From positions 1,367,501 through 1,431,500 of the forward strand of contig WPIO01000023.1 of the NCBI GenBank assembly GCA_009760855.2: a DNA stretch of 64,000 bases. The letters are read 5' to 3'. Numbering within the stretch: the stretch's first letter is position 1; each line of letters starts with the position of its first letter. Origin of the DNA: Cristatella mucedo. Its lineage: Eukaryota; Bryozoa; Phylactolaemata; Cristatellidae. Position numbers and translations under genes: made by a program. The notes under the pieces are model-generated. The model saw nothing but the letters and a program-made list of their open reading frames with translations, did no database searches and was not told the origin of the DNA. Positions 24,501 to 36,984 of the stretch are shown one piece after another.

Positions 24501-27500
24501 ATTCGAGCCTGCGTGCTAGTTTGACCCATGGCTTAAGGTGGCGCTCTCCTCGACCGAAGTCAATGTGAATGTATTTGACGACCGAGGTCTTGGGCTCTAA
24601 CCCGTGGCATATGTGAAGTGCCTGAATATAGATTAAGTTCTCATAAGGAGCTATACGAATAAATTATATTTCTTATTTTATCATGTGTGTTCCAGGCCGA
24701 TGTCTCTTAAAATAGACTATCGAGTGGACTTCTCCTTCGGGGGGGGGCTAGCTATCTGAGTTAAGCAGAGCTGGCCATCACACTCCAGAAGTCCATCGAT
24801 GTCTTTGAATACTTCTGACTGATTCGTAGAATCTAAACTGTGAGGGCTCTTTCGACACAGAATGAGAACAAAGAATCAGACCGATTATCGACAGTGCCTC
24901 ACTAGCTGTACTGCTGTTTTGTTTAATTAGTCTTTGCTGGCACGTGAGAGGCATACTCAGTATGAAGCCAATAAAGTGAGGCAAATCTCGAGGGCATCCA
25001 ATGAGAATAGTGCTGAAGGAGCATGCCGGACAGCTAGCCACTGACATGACAGAGACTCCAGGGTCGGTCCAAGGAAAGGATCTGATGGCTCCTTGTTCTG
25101 TTGACTTTGGGCCTCTGACTGGAAGTATTTATCGTCTAAGACTCCACATGGGCCCTAATGCTTATCACCTACAGAAATATCGTGTTTACAGGCTGGACTG
25201 CCCTTGATGTGCCAGCGTTGGAGGCTCACGGCTGACTCTTATTCACCTGCTCTTGCCAGTCCTCGTTGCAGTGAGTTTGAGAGCTCACCGTACTATGAGA
25301 GCTGGGCTATATTCCTGCACAGATAGGTTTGTGCCCCTCCATGTCGTTGACCGCCCCTTCTGCTTGCTACAGGATAGAGGTGAGCCTGCCGACCCTGTGT
25401 TGGCTTTCAGGATTTCCGCTCTTTCTGCCTCCTGAATGACTTGGAGCCGCACAGCAATCGGTTAATCAGCTTTTTCAGGTTCTTGGCATATTGGGTTGTG
25501 TTATTGACCCACTGGTTCTTGGCATATTGGGTTGTGTTATTGACTCACTGGTTCTTGGCATATTGGGTTGTGTTATTGACTCACTGGTAATTGGTATGGA
25601 CACATTTCGGCCACGGACTAAACATCTGTATTTATAGATTGAATACAGTTTTTGTTGGTGCTGACCACAGCTATGAAGATTTAAAATTGTAGCTAGAATT
25701 CTCTATCAACTCAAGAGTTGTTAGTAGAACATTTTTTGGCTGACCAGTAACTGCCGGTCGAGCGAGATTAGCTATCAGTTTCTTATTAAAGTTATATGCT
25801 TGCCAAATCCACTCATCGTGGCAGCATCGAGGCATCGCGCATCTAAATCGACACCACGAGTCTTGCCAGTCACATCAAACTGTGTAGTAGGCAGCAGCAC
25901 AAACCAAGCCTGCAGGCAGTAGTCCCCAAAATGTAGGCTGTACCGAATAGTTGATTTTTCCTATTCGGTCAAATATAAACAGTTGGCCAACTATGTGGCC
26001 GAGTACGAATAGTGTGTAGAATAGGTCTACCCTACCAATACATTTCAAAACTTAAAAATATAAGCAGCAGTTGCAGTTTAGTAAATTTAATACTTAAAAC
26101 TAAAAGTAAGCAGTTTACTACCTGTAGTTTTGCATTTTTTGCTAGTCTGTGTAAACTAGGAATGCAACTACTTTAACTAAACTTATAAATTGTTACTTAC
26201 AGCTCAGTTGCTATGGGGAGAGAGATGCCGTGGTTCTGTGCGAAATAATCTGGGTATATATTATGTTTATGTAATTAGCTCACTCACTGTAGCAGCCGAT
26301 TGCACAGAAAATGCATCACGTGACCACCAGTCACATTCGGTCCGACCACTATTATTCGGTCGAAATAGAATAACTATTTGGCCCACTATTCGGCCTCAAA
26401 GTGAATACAAAGCAAACTTTCAGTACAGCTCTAGTAAAAAGTAAAGACTATTCGAAAGCCTCATTTATTGAGTGGCCGAAGGGTTTTATATCTGCACTTA
26501 CTGGCTTGCTGTGGGGATGAAGACTTGCCTGCAGTCAGACCCGCGATCTAGAACCTAGGCAATGAAATGTGGGCACCTTACCGCTAGGCTAAGATCCGTG
26601 AGCAATATGGCCCGTATTAGTCAGCAAATGCTGTCTTCTTTTTTTCAAGTATGACGTTTTGTATTTGTATGTATTGGAGTTTCTGCAGAAATTATTGTGA
26701 AGGCTACTTAAAATTTACATATGTGTCCCTTGATCACAGTCAAAAGCCACAAAGACGGCAGATGTTACATCAGAGAGGTTTACATAGTGCACTCAAGGCC
26801 TAATCGAGTTCTGTGGTGACACTGGTGTAACCTGTGGTACTGGTAACTGGTGTAACCTGTAACCTTCTGCTGGCTAAACCAGCTGTCAAATCTGCCAAGA
26901 TTCGATTGACCCATGGGCACGAGAAGATTTGCTGATAGTTTCTGCCTTGTCCATTCGGCCATGCTACTGATGAACAAACTACAATCTTCGTATTATTTTT
27001 TTATGGCTAGCTTTGAATCAGACATGAGTTTTATGGTGGCTATCTTACTAGTATGATCGTTCGTTTATTATTACAGCAAGATGAATTATCATTTGAAGAA
27101 GGGGATACATTGTATATTACGGATAGCTCTGATGCCAGTGGATGGTGGAAAGCTCGATGTGCTGGCAAATCAGGTTTAATACCAAGCAACTATGGTGAGA
27201 GTCGACTGTCTTACTGCTGTGCAGTAAGCCATTGTTTTTCGTCGCCTCATTGACTATTTGTCGAGGCTTTCGATGAAAATGTGGTTGCCACATACAGTTG
27301 CTTGGTTCTTGCTTTTATAGTTGCACATGCTGCTCGTCAGTAGAATGATGCATGCGCATGTATCAATCAATTAATGCATGGCAAGCTGAAGATTCCATTT
27401 TCATGTTATATTTTTTAAATATCAGATAAACGTGGAATGCATTTAATGGATACTTCAATCCTTCTAATGGTGGTTTCTTGGTTACTTGATAAGCTGAAGC

Positions 27501-30500
27501 TAACAGATATGTATACAACTGTTCTGTTTTGACTTGTATGATCGTGCTCCATAGATGCTTAGTTGAGTCAAAGATACGTTGGCAGTATAAGACCCTACTA
27601 ATGGCTCTGGGGATTAGTATGTAAGCAAATAATTGATGAAAAAAGGCTCAAGTCATAAAGGCCAAGAGTGCCTTATAAAGTGCCTTGATGGGACTGCAGC
27701 AAGAATACAAGTTTCAGTCGTCGACCTTTGCTGATCTACTCTCTCTCTCCTCTACTGTTCTCTTGCTGTTCTACTTGGAAGGGGCAATTTATTTACTGAA
27801 GGCACTAATAAGATAAATGAAAACTTATGTAATGCTTCTGCAGCATTGATTGTTGTATCAAGTAGCAAAACCAGCTGGGAAGCAGACTACGTTGGCTGTA
27901 TAAACAAGTGGATAACACTGTTAACTTTGTGATGCACATTAAGTGATTGCTACACTGCCGTAACTTGCCAACTTTTGAATGCTACCTGGTAGAGGAAATG
28001 GTGGGCAGGCAATCATGCTGGGCCATGCAGTAGTGTAATGGTAGGTAGTTGCAATACTGTTCTTTGAAGTGCTTTATTTTAGTTGAGTGTCTCTCTAAAT
28101 GTAAGAATTCCTTCTTATATCAGCTATCAGTTGGTAATATTACTGGGAAAAAGCAGCTTTCAAATGCAGTGTTTTTGGTTCTCAGCCGTGTCGTGTGCAA
28201 GATGACTGAATAGCCAGTCGACTATTTGTTACTGTAGTGTGTACATTTATTTAGTATTTTAACCAAACAGGCAAGTCGTGAAAAGCTAAGCAGTGCCGTG
28301 TTCAAGACCTCGGCCAACTTGTGTTTCGTTATGCTTGCAATGCAATATTTGTGTTTTTTCCTTTTGCGTGGCTTTCTCGGGTCTCTCTTATGGCACCGTT
28401 TCCTTCCCTGCCTTAGTTCATGGCTGGATCCTTGAAAGTGCACTCCGTGTGGCGTTTTTCTTCTCGGAGAGCACTACAGAGTTCGGCTGTGCGTGCCACC
28501 TCTGTTCATTGATTTGGTATCGTAGCACTGCCCTGTGGTTTTACTTGCTGCTGTAAGTGCTTTCGTTCGTCACTCACTCATAACGTGGCCTAACGTGGCC
28601 TGAGTGCTCGAGTACAAAGTCAAAACCCAACTAAGCTTCCTCGGATGGCTCTATGTTCTGCTTGAGCGCTGTATTGAACTCTGTTCACCGAACTTTTAGC
28701 ATACTGGTTCTGTGGTACTACCCCGAGACGGATCATATTGCCTGCCATTTGACTGATTGTGGTGCCGTTGGCACATAATCTTGTGGCTAGCATGCTAAGT
28801 TCATGCTGCAGAGGGTATTACCTACTCGTGCTGTTGTGTGACAGTGTCTCCGGTGGTGGCTGCTCTTGTGGAGTCTCACGGAGACGCAGCGTGAATGGTA
28901 AACGAGACTCGATCTTTATGCCCTCAGCTGGTGCATATACAAGCTGGCTGGCTCACCACAGAAAGGGGAGTGCATCTGTGGTGGGCCACATGTTTACATC
29001 AAAGTCGGGGGGGGGGGGGTGGAGGGATGCTGCACCAGCTCAATTGCCCAACCACCTGTTGCAGATGGGGCATACATCAGTGGCCGATGCTGCTGCTGCA
29101 CTAATTACAATAGTAGAAGCAGCAGGCTCAAATAACATCCCTTCCCCATAGAACACAGATATCATAGTCCTGCTAATCTGGCTGGGGAGGGGGCGACCCT
29201 CACGACTGGACAGTCATTTAGCCGTCGGTTCCCCATGCACTTCTCTACTGCCTGCTCCGATGCTAGCCCTAAGCCCAAGTTGTTGCCCTGTCCTGCAGTA
29301 CATCATTGGGGGCTCTATCAGTTGCTTAATATCGATATTGAAGGCTTTGACCGGCTTTATCGGGGTGCAGGCTACGTGACAGCCGCTCGCAGGAGGCACA
29401 CGTCAGGTCTGTTCCTTGCGAGGAGCCTGTCGTAGATGCTGCATACTTTTCGGCAAAGCTGGGACACCTCTCTGCTCCCACAGTAATGCGGTTCCTGCAG
29501 GTCACCTTCGTTCGAGCCCCGATGGCCGGTCTCAGGCGTTCGTCGCTGGCCGATCCGGCCCTGCGAAGACCACACCGGCTCATTAATATAGCCACGTAGG
29601 TCTCGGAGTTCCACTCCGCCGAATCGATCTCGTGGTTGTGCTGCTCTTCGCTCTGCACTGCGACGCTCGTGCGGGTGCTTTCTGCCGCTAAGACACGCTT
29701 GCTGCTGTGATTCGCTGCCGAGAGGTCCCTCTCGAGGGCGCTCTTCTTCGCAGCGACGCTGTCATCGGCCGCCTGCGCCTCGTTGCAGGCTATCTATTGC
29801 CTCACCTCTGGGAGCCGTTACGTGCTGCCCATCCTTCGTCTTCGGCTGCTGCCGCTGCGCACTTACTTTGCTTTGGTGCTCTTCGGCTGTTGCGGCTACT
29901 AGGTCGGAAGTGGTCCCATACCTGCTTCCTCCCTCGGTATTGCAGTCGGATGGCTGCGGCAGCTGAATGCGTTCTGCTTGGCTTTCTGGTTCTTGCGAGC
30001 AGTTGACGGTGGGATCGACCGGTGATTAAGTTGGCTCGTCGCCTAGCTTTGTCTCGTTCTGGGCTCCGGTGAGCTGCTCCTGCTCCAGCCGAAACCTCTC
30101 AGCCTCAAGCTCGGCCTCCACATCCGTCAACCACGCGAATGTCAGAATGAACTCATTTCGTAGCTTTTGGTAGTCTTGCTTTACTTCTACCGGCTGTTCA
30201 CCCCAAACGTGTATCGCACTATCGCCCAGACACACTGGCACAACATGTTTTAACGGCATCGCAATCTTTACCCTTGCTACAGCCTTCTCAAGCGTTAGAA
30301 GCCAAGGCATAAAGTGCTCTCCGCCGTTAAACATTTCGTACCTCAGTGTCGGCGTCCCATCTAAGCCATAGAAGGTCTGGTACCCTTTTCGGCAGAAGTA
30401 AACCATTCTCTGCTACAAACATTGTGTGACAGTGTCTCCAGCGGTGGCTGTTCTTGTGGAGTCTCATGGAGACACGAGTGGGCAAACGTGAGTGGTAACT

Positions 30501-33500
30501 CGATCTTTGTGAGTGAAACTGTGAGTGAGTGAAACTCGATCTTTATTCCCTCAGCTGGTACATAAAGATAGGGGAGTGCATCTGTGGTGGGCCACATGCT
30601 TACATCAAAGTCTGCAGATACTGTACCAAGTCATTTGCCCAACCTCCTGTTGCAGATGGGGCATACGTCAGTGGCCGATACTGCTGCACTAATTACAATA
30701 GCAGTAGCAGCAGGCTCACACAACAGTGAGCATGTGCTTGTTATGGTTAAGCTTTTTGGAGGTTAGCTGTTTGTATGTTTTGTAATTTTGTAATGCCTAT
30801 GCCTATTGCATTGTAATTATTACAGCAAAGACTAAATGGTTCTTGGCTTGTTTATAAAAGCAATCGTGTGTATAAACTCTCTGTACAGGGTGAGAAATCC
30901 CTGTAAGTGCCTAGTCAATATTAATTGCATAGCTTTGCTCAACTCTCAGAAAGCTATAGTTTTTGTAAATTTCTACACGATGTGCCTTTGGTGAGAACAT
31001 TGTATTGCTCAGCCAATGGCATCGGTGGCAGAAACTACTTGGCAATTACGAGAAAAACAAACAGTTGCGGTTTTTCGAAGCATAGATTTTGAAAGCACCA
31101 TCAGAAAATGGCAAAGTAGTATTTATTAGATTTGCCCTTGAAGAAAGTATTCACCCTCAAAAATGCACCTCCACGACATGTCGGGCCCTTTTTAATGAAT
31201 TTTAAAGGTTTGAGACGTCCGGTTTTGTGCATATACTATACATGGTTTGGTACCAGCAAGAAATCGTTGTGCAGTTTGAGCAAGAAAGTAGGCAACTGCT
31301 GTTCCTGATTGAAAGAGGGATATGGATGTATGTTAAGCAGCTGCTGGAGTCTTTGAAAATGTCCAAGATCCCAAAATTATCCTGATCTGCATGTGTTAAA
31401 AGGTGTCCACTGAGTTTATGAGATGCTAGTTTAATGTAGTACTGGCATTTGAAAAATTGAACATCTTGATGCAAGATTCATGGCAGAAAAGTATAGCTGT
31501 CGACTTTTGTATCAACTGCATGTATCTTATGGCACAGGCAGGAAGAATTACAAGTAACAAATGACACATGTCTAATCCCAATGTAGGGACCTGCTTGGAT
31601 GTGGTGTGCTTATCTAAATAAGCTCGAATGTTTGCAATGTTAATCTAGCATACTGTAGGCAGACTTTAGTGTGGAGGTGATGCGGTCATATAGTGGAAAT
31701 TCATTTTCAAAGAAGAGAAATCCATATGCAGTGCGAATGCTACAGTGGCTATAGTTGCCGAGCCTGTTTGGAGACTTAGTCTTTCCAATTCCTGAGTAAC
31801 ATCTGGTTTTCCCATAATTTTAGTAAGGTAGTGTTATTCAATCTAAAAAACGTTTATTCCATCCAAGTGTGAATATCAGGAATACATGCTAAAAGGTGAG
31901 CCAAGTGAGTTTGGGAGAAGGCAGTGAAGGATCAAAGCAGAAGTATAGCTAATATATAAGCTATAAGAAGTTAATGTAAGTGCAATTCGACGTTATATCA
32001 ATAGTTTGATGCTGAGTGACTCGCTTTCTCCTGCCCACCGGCCCTAACACTTCCCTACCGATGTATATGTTGCCTAAGGTATGTTCACATGTTTCATGCA
32101 GCATTTTTTCTTATCGCTCGCTAATTGATTCTGCACTGATTGTTTATGGTGGAGAGTGGTAGCTGCTTCGAGTCTACCCTGCCCCTCCTCCACTAATTAG
32201 CAGTAAAGGAGACTTTTCCTTCATTAAACGAGTCAATCTCATGATCTGTCGTTGCACAAGTGATCTTAGATGAATATTAACTTTTTAGTCTAAACCTCAT
32301 CGTATTTAATATACTCCGTATTTTATCATGCAACGACATGTGGCAGAAAAGGAGTTAGTTGTTTTCCGATAGGGACTTAGCCTGCTTGTCAACCTGGAAC
32401 TATGCTAGAACTGAACAGCACAGTGTTATCCGTCTGATTATCTGCCTCCTTTGTTGATCCCATCGTGACGTCTGTTTGCTGATATAGATAAATAATACGT
32501 TTTTAGTGGCAGAAAACACCGAGTCAATTGATTACCCTCTGCACGAGGCTGCAAAACGTGGCAACACAACATTTCTCCGTGAATGCCTCGACAATGGAGT
32601 GAGTGCACGTGCAGTCCGTGTAGCATGCATAGTGGTTCTGAGATACTGACATTGGCGTTTGCTTCATCCTGGTCATTGCACTGTGATGGGCACTGTGCGG
32701 TGGGCTAGCGTTATAAACTATGTCGTGACCTAGCAGCTGTCACTTTACCAAGTTGCGAACAGCAGCACACATGGCATTTGACTGGCAAATCTACACTGCC
32801 ACATAGCAGTTCTTGGTTATCACAGCATCGTCTGGGGCTATTCTTTTTATCTACCAATCTTTTTACTTGCTATTAGCTGTTAACGTTTAGTATATTTTCA
32901 CTGAGGCGACCAAGTGCTTTTGTTGTGATGCAGTTGCATATTGTCGTGCAGCACTGAGTGCATGTAGCTTTTTTGGTTGCTTGTATGCGGTGCTTATCGT
33001 TGCTGCAGTGCTGTTGAATAGAGCCTGCTCACGTTACAAGAAGTAGGACGTGGTAGTGCTCCATCCACATTTTGTGCCTACAGTCGGGTATCGAATGTTT
33101 AGGTGAGGGCAGTGTATGCGAGAGCAGGCTCGTGATTGCTTAGCTCAAAGCCCCACCGATGCATGTTCGGTGACACGATCAGTACCAAGTTGTTGAGCTT
33201 AATTGGCAACATAGGCATTTATTTGTTCCCATAGGTCGGTAGCTTGTACGCGTTGGTAGGCTGATCTAATAGGACGCCGACATATATTTTTGTGCTCCGA
33301 ATCCCTGTTTTTGTTTATCGTAGTGTACTTTTGTTGACACTGCATAAGTTTCCTTATAAAAGATTTTGCGGCATGTGGGACCGAAAGCAGAGCAGTGTTT
33401 TTGCCTTGTGCAGGAAGGATGCTAAAACCTTTGAGTGTGAGCAATCAAGTTCATTCTAATGGAATGCATTGCCTGCTGGCGTTAGCAGACATACAAAGTA

Positions 33501-36500
33501 GTACTGCTTATTTGTAGAGCTGCTCTGTTCTGTAAGTTCGTGCTACAACATCTTGCTTTGTCCTTTTTTTATTGCTTTTGTGCCAACAGCATCGACATCT
33601 TAATTATTGGAATAGTCGTTAAAAATAGCTCTCGCGTGTTGGTCCTTTGTGCAGGAATGTTAATTCCATCGCCAAGTTGCCATGCTTGAGTACTGCAAGA
33701 TTCTACCAAAAAGTGCTTCTGTGGCAACGTTTTGCCCCTCGGTGGGTAGTCTTGCTCATTGTAAGCCAATAACTATCTGTAACCTCAAACCCCACAGCCG
33801 TGTAAACACGGGATTGTTGAGTTTATTGCTACAGCTGTAGTGCTCTTAACACCCGGCGTGCCTGCCTCGACCTGATCGGTAGCCTGTGGGCCAGCCAGGC
33901 CGGGAAGCAAAGGTTGTACTTACAAATGTCTTGCGATGCAAATGTCTTTTCCCCGAAGCCACATTGTCTTGGCCTTAACTGCCCCAAATACTGGGTAGGT
34001 AGGCCTTCGTCCTTGCTTCACTGGAGTGCCTGAAGGTTGGTGAATCTTGCAATGCTGCTTCCACTGAAGTGTGTGAGTGCAAGCCTCTGACAAGAGAGCA
34101 CCTGCGCACCAGTTCGGAAATCGAGGTCTTGGGACAGCTGGCACAAGCCACCCCTGAGAGCTGATAGACAGCGACCAACGGAAGCCTGGCACGAGCACGT
34201 GCATATGAAATTGAAATAAATACTAGCTGATTTAACAGCTTCTTTTGTAAAGCGACAGAAGAGCCTTTACGGTTATCACCACCACTTGCAGCAACGATAA
34301 AGGATCTCCCGTTGCAGGATTCGAACTTGCGATCTCGAGACCGAGGTCGTGAAAAGCAAACGCCTTACCTGGTGTGCCACCACGGCTCGTCAAGCGTCTA
34401 TCTTCCTTTCGTTCGTAGAGCGAGTTTTTCTCTGCTGCATAGACCGAGCCAGCGAGTGCATCTGCTGATCGAGCGTACACTGCCTGCCCGTCGTCGTCTG
34501 CTTTTTAAGGTTTCACCCAATGGTCTTGACAAGGCCGGCAGCACGCCTTTGCATTGGGCTGCACATGGAGGTCACGTCGAGTGCGTGCAGATACTCATCG
34601 CCCTGCCCAACGTGCAGATCGACGTGCAAAACAAGCTCGGCGACACGGCGCTGCATGCCGCAGCCTGGAAGGGACACGACTCGGTCGTGACCATTCTATT
34701 AGAGCGTGGTGCGTGCTCGCGCCAGACGCGCGCTTAGCGAGTGCCTGTCGCACGGCTACGTCATCTTTCACCGAAGGTCACGTGGCGCCACCGGCTTACC
34801 CTTAGCCTGAGGCTTGGTCGTTAAGTGTCACTTTGTCTAGCTCGGTGAAGAGATGGCTTTCCTTCGTGAACCACTAAGCGACCGACGTGCACCTGCACCC
34901 AGATCGTGCCACATGCTGGTGATTATGATGCCGTCATCGAATGAGATTGCAGCAGAGATCTCTGGCCCACAGGGCTAACTAATCCTTCGGATGGTCCCCG
35001 AACCCTCGGACCCCGGGCTTTTGCCACGTCAGTTGCTGGTCCGACAGCTGTGGGCCCCTGGGTTCGGGCCTGCTGCTGTCTTTAGCTGCTCGCTCGTCAG
35101 ATCTCTGTTCCTTGTATTCGTGATATGGCACTCTTTGTTAATTACCACATTTGGCCATAAGCTGTCGGCAGGGCAGTCGCGCCAGCCGCATGCATTTCAA
35201 GCAGCGTTCGGCACCTGTGTGTCGTAGCCGGCTCTGTGTATGCTTTGCAGGAGCCAATGCAACCGTACGGAACAAGGACAGTAAGCTGGCTTACGACTTA
35301 GCCAAGAACCCCGAGTCAGCAGCTCCTCTGCGTCGCGCAGGTATGCGCGTGGCCCTCTTGTCAAGCTGACCTGCTGCAATCTAAAGTCTTGCGTGGTTAC
35401 ACAGCAGCTGTCAAAGTTCTAGTATGCGCATTACTAATAGCTTCCGAATCGCTTTGCCATGGTGAGTGGCGTGCCTCCAGCGACGAAGTTTTGGGCTGCA
35501 GGTCAGTGGCTGGCTGCTGGCAGGTGTGGCATTTAACGCTGATATTGATCTATTCCCTTTTTATTCGCGGCCTTCGTCTGCAGGCCTTGTGAATTGGTAG
35601 TCACCCCTACAGATTCTAAAACTCAAGAGAAGTTTTAAATGCTAAGTCTGTCCAGGACTCCATCATTGTCGAATGTCATCATGCACCACAACCCTGACTC
35701 AGTGTTGTTGAAAAACCTAGGTGTGGTGAGGTATTCTTTGCCTGCACTCGGTACAAAGATGATCGACCACTACATATCCTGTAGGGTTTGGATATAATCT
35801 CGGTAGTAGAGCATGCAGTAGGTCGTTGCCCTCAACAGAAAAGACGCGCGTGAGTATGAGTGGTTTTTCTAGTGAAGCAAGTGCGCACTCAAGGTGAACT
35901 GTGCGTGTGATCTGATGGATCCACAGCAATTGAAATTTCTGCAGACCCCAAGCGGCAGGGCAGGTTAATAAACCAGCTAATGGCCGGGACACGTGATTGT
36001 GCACGAAGCAAGACCTTCAGGTGAGAGCCATGGGCATGTCATTATCATTTGTGCTAAAGGAAAGGCAATCACTGTCATGATCTGGCCGTAGCACCGAACC
36101 GTATAGCCGTGGCCCGCGCTAGAGCTCAGCTGGTGCCTTGTCGCTTGGTTACACCATCTATCTAAACTAGGGTTCGAGCATACAGCTTGTTAGTAGCCGG
36201 ACCAGTTAAAACTAAATGTGAAGGTACAGAAATGTCCGCACTACAAACTTTTGCTGACGTTTTTCATCGTGTCACCTATTAATTAATAAGACAGAAATGC
36301 TCACAATGAGGAGCAGAGGGCAGACCTGTGCGGCAACCTGCGGCAACCTGATAGCATGATTTGGGGTCGACCGTACTCGGCTACTGACAGCCAAAGCATT
36401 GTGGCACAAGCACTTGTCCATTGCACGAGTCGTCTTGTTGTTGATGCTTGTTCCCCGAGTCGGAACTTAAGAAGCAACGATCGTGGTAGTTGGCTGAAGG

Positions 36501-36984
36501 CTATGTTCATTAAACGTCCGTGATTTGGAGTTAGTTCAACTGCTGCTGGTGGTACGAGACTTTTAGTGCCTAAGACTGCCTAAACTTGTCGTTATCGTTT
36601 TTGACGAGGTTGCTGTGTCCTAGATGATTCAGCGCTGTTTTGTTTATGCAGGTCTTTCTCCCAGGCGGCATTCGACTCACACTGCCCTCTTGCGATTCAT
36701 CTTCACGATCTTATGCTTTGTCTCCATCTTTCCCTGTGAATCCCGAGCACTGTCCTATAGTGCTTACACGGGGCAGCATGGCGCTGCTCTGAGACACAGC
36801 CTCAACCGACATTTGTGGAACCTAGCATTGACACGCGCACAGCCTGCATCTATGCATTTTTGTACATGCGTCTTGCTAGGGCAGAGCAACATGCTGCTGC
36901 TTCGTCATTGCAGCTCGAGTCGGAAGCTTGGCCGTGTCCAAGGACGGCGACTATCTCAACGAGGAGGATGACGATTCGGACTAG
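21560..36984 (+). CDS. OSTF1: OSTF1-like SH3/ankyrin adaptor, complete (7 exons)
   Basis: Osteoclast-stimulating factor 1 is a small cytoplasmic adaptor with an SH3 domain and ankyrin repeats; in vertebrates it acts indirectly in osteoclast formation and Src-linked signalling, and its invertebrate role is unclear. Exons: 21560-21608, 21971-22017, 27077-27194, 32507-32598, 34510-34708, 35251-35340, 36914-36984. All junctions are GT-AG with matching phases, giving 221 residues against 214 in human. Layout: Pro-rich start (1-16), SH3 (about 20-74; [31 protein letters not shown]), ankyrin repeats (about 80-180; [34 protein letters not shown]) and an acidic end EEDDDSD. The start is the only ATG that joins in phase to [11 protein letters not shown]. 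Intron 2 (5.1 kb) and intron 3 (5.3 kb) are repeat-filled. Confidence 0.96.
22500..24480. other. OSTF1 intron 2 part: AT-rich DNA with internal duplications
   Basis: No gene or known element is recognised. A block of about 76 bp (starting ctaactggctgtggcttcaa) occurs at 23384-23459 and again at 23837-23912. A smaller block (attaatcactaagtctttta) occurs near 23018 and 23627. The stretch may be an unclassified mobile element. Confidence 0.5.
24505..24682 (+). mobile_element. tRNA-headed SINE with LINE tail (SINE-2)
   Basis: A tRNA-like head (A-box-like ccatggcttaaggtggcgct, B-box-like gggctctaacccgtgg) is followed directly by catatgtgaagtgcctgaat, agattaagttctcataagga, gctatacg and an AT-rich tail. 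The 3' half is the same sequence as the CR1-like LINE end. A better preserved copy is at 59564-59706. Confidence 0.7.
24690..27076. other. OSTF1 intron 2, remainder
   Basis: Contains a 36-bp unit (starting ttcttggcatattgggttgt) repeated three times at 25480-25587. It also contains a decayed tRNA-like SINE head on the minus strand at about 26530-26620 (tagcctagcggtaaggtg). Otherwise nothing was recognised. Confidence 0.5.
27077..27194 (+). CDS. OSTF1: OSTF1 exon 3: core of the SH3 domain
   Basis: Encodes [19 protein letters not shown], then [20 protein letters not shown]. The RT loop acidic residues, the WW pair that begins the ligand-binding surface and the PSNY motif are all intact, so proline-peptide binding should be preserved. 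The donor (tatggtgaga) gives phase 1, matched by the acceptor of the next exon. Confidence 0.96.
28835..29137 (-). repeat. 3' LTR of the gag-only element
   Basis: Aligns along its length with 30423-30725 (shared blocks ttgtgtgacagtgtctcc, gtgcatctgtggtgggccac, gttgcagatggggcatac). It has point differences, a G homopolymer expansion at 29008-29020 and small indels, so the insertion is not recent. Confidence 0.85.
30026..30406 (-). CDS. Gag-like protein fragment of the LTR element
   Basis: A 126-residue open frame beginning [14 protein letters not shown]. It contains [19 protein letters not shown], then [20 protein letters not shown] and [11 protein letters not shown]. This spacing of a WL-x-x-E block and a later Y-x-x-L-x-x-x-F block resembles the capsid part of Ty3/gypsy-type Gag. 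The ATG lies inside the primer-binding site, 16 bp from the LTR end. The frame ends after a Glu-rich helix; a zinc-knuckle region is not evident. It could be a full but short Gag or a truncated one. Confidence 0.65.
   Translation of the reverse strand: MVYFCRKGYQTFYGLDGTPTLRYEMFNGGEHFMPWLLTLEKAVARVKIAMPLKHVVPVCLGDSAIHVWGEQPVEVKQDYQKLRNEFILTFAWLTDVEAELEAERFRLEQEQLTGAQNETKLGDEPT
30423..30725 (-). repeat. 5' LTR of the gag-only element
   Basis: Same length as its partner. In the minus direction it begins TGTTGTGTGAGCCTGCTGC and ends CACTGTCACACA, right next to the primer-binding site. It has an extra short duplication around the AATAAA region (gatctttgtgagtgaaactg). Confidence 0.85.
31170..31930 (-). 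mobile_element. CR1-like LINE relic in OSTF1 intron 3
   Basis: The 31470-31930 part aligns with 7490-7890 (blocks such as tatcaactgcatgtatctta, ggcacaggcaggaag and ctttccaattcctgagtaac). It is the same LINE in the same orientation, strongly decayed and without a readable frame. Confidence 0.65.
32507..35340 (+). CDS. OSTF1: OSTF1 exons 4-6: ankyrin repeat region
   Basis: Exon 4 encodes [20 protein letters not shown] and FLRECLDNG. Exon 5 encodes [20 protein letters not shown], a [18 protein letters not shown] part and [20 protein letters not shown]. Exon 6 encodes [20 protein letters not shown]. The TPLHxAA and TALHAAAxxG signatures of ankyrin repeats are intact. Introns fall between helices, and both phase and position agree with the human protein layout as I recall it. 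Confidence 0.95.
34217..34391 (-). mobile_element. tRNA-derived SINE (SINE-1), antisense
   Basis: Third copy of SINE-1, in OSTF1 intron 4, reading agccgtggtggcacaccagg on the minus strand. Its B box has drifted (caagttcgaatcctgc). The end borders an aataaata stretch. Confidence 0.8.
36914..36984 (+). CDS. OSTF1: OSTF1 exon 7: acidic C-terminus
   Basis: Reads [20 protein letters not shown] followed by DSD and TAG. The SNAEDYLDDEDSD-type acidic ending is typical of the family and sets the reading frame here. Downstream 3' UTR shows no clear AATAAA. Confidence 0.92.

Larger units (their letters stand above)
28835..30725 (-). mobile_element. Short LTR retrotransposon with gag-like ORF only
   Basis: Two LTRs of about 303 bp (28835-29137 and 30423-30725) run in the minus direction, each starting TGTT and ending CACA, with an AATAAA-like signal inside. 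On the minus strand the downstream LTR is preceded by a purine tract (atggggaaggga). The upstream LTR is followed by a primer-binding site (gtagcagagaatggttt) matching the complement of the initiator methionine tRNA 3' end. The internal region is only 1,285 bp and holds a gag-like frame; no protease, reverse transcriptase or integrase was seen. No matching target-site duplication was found. It lies in OSTF1 intron 3. Confidence 0.85.
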
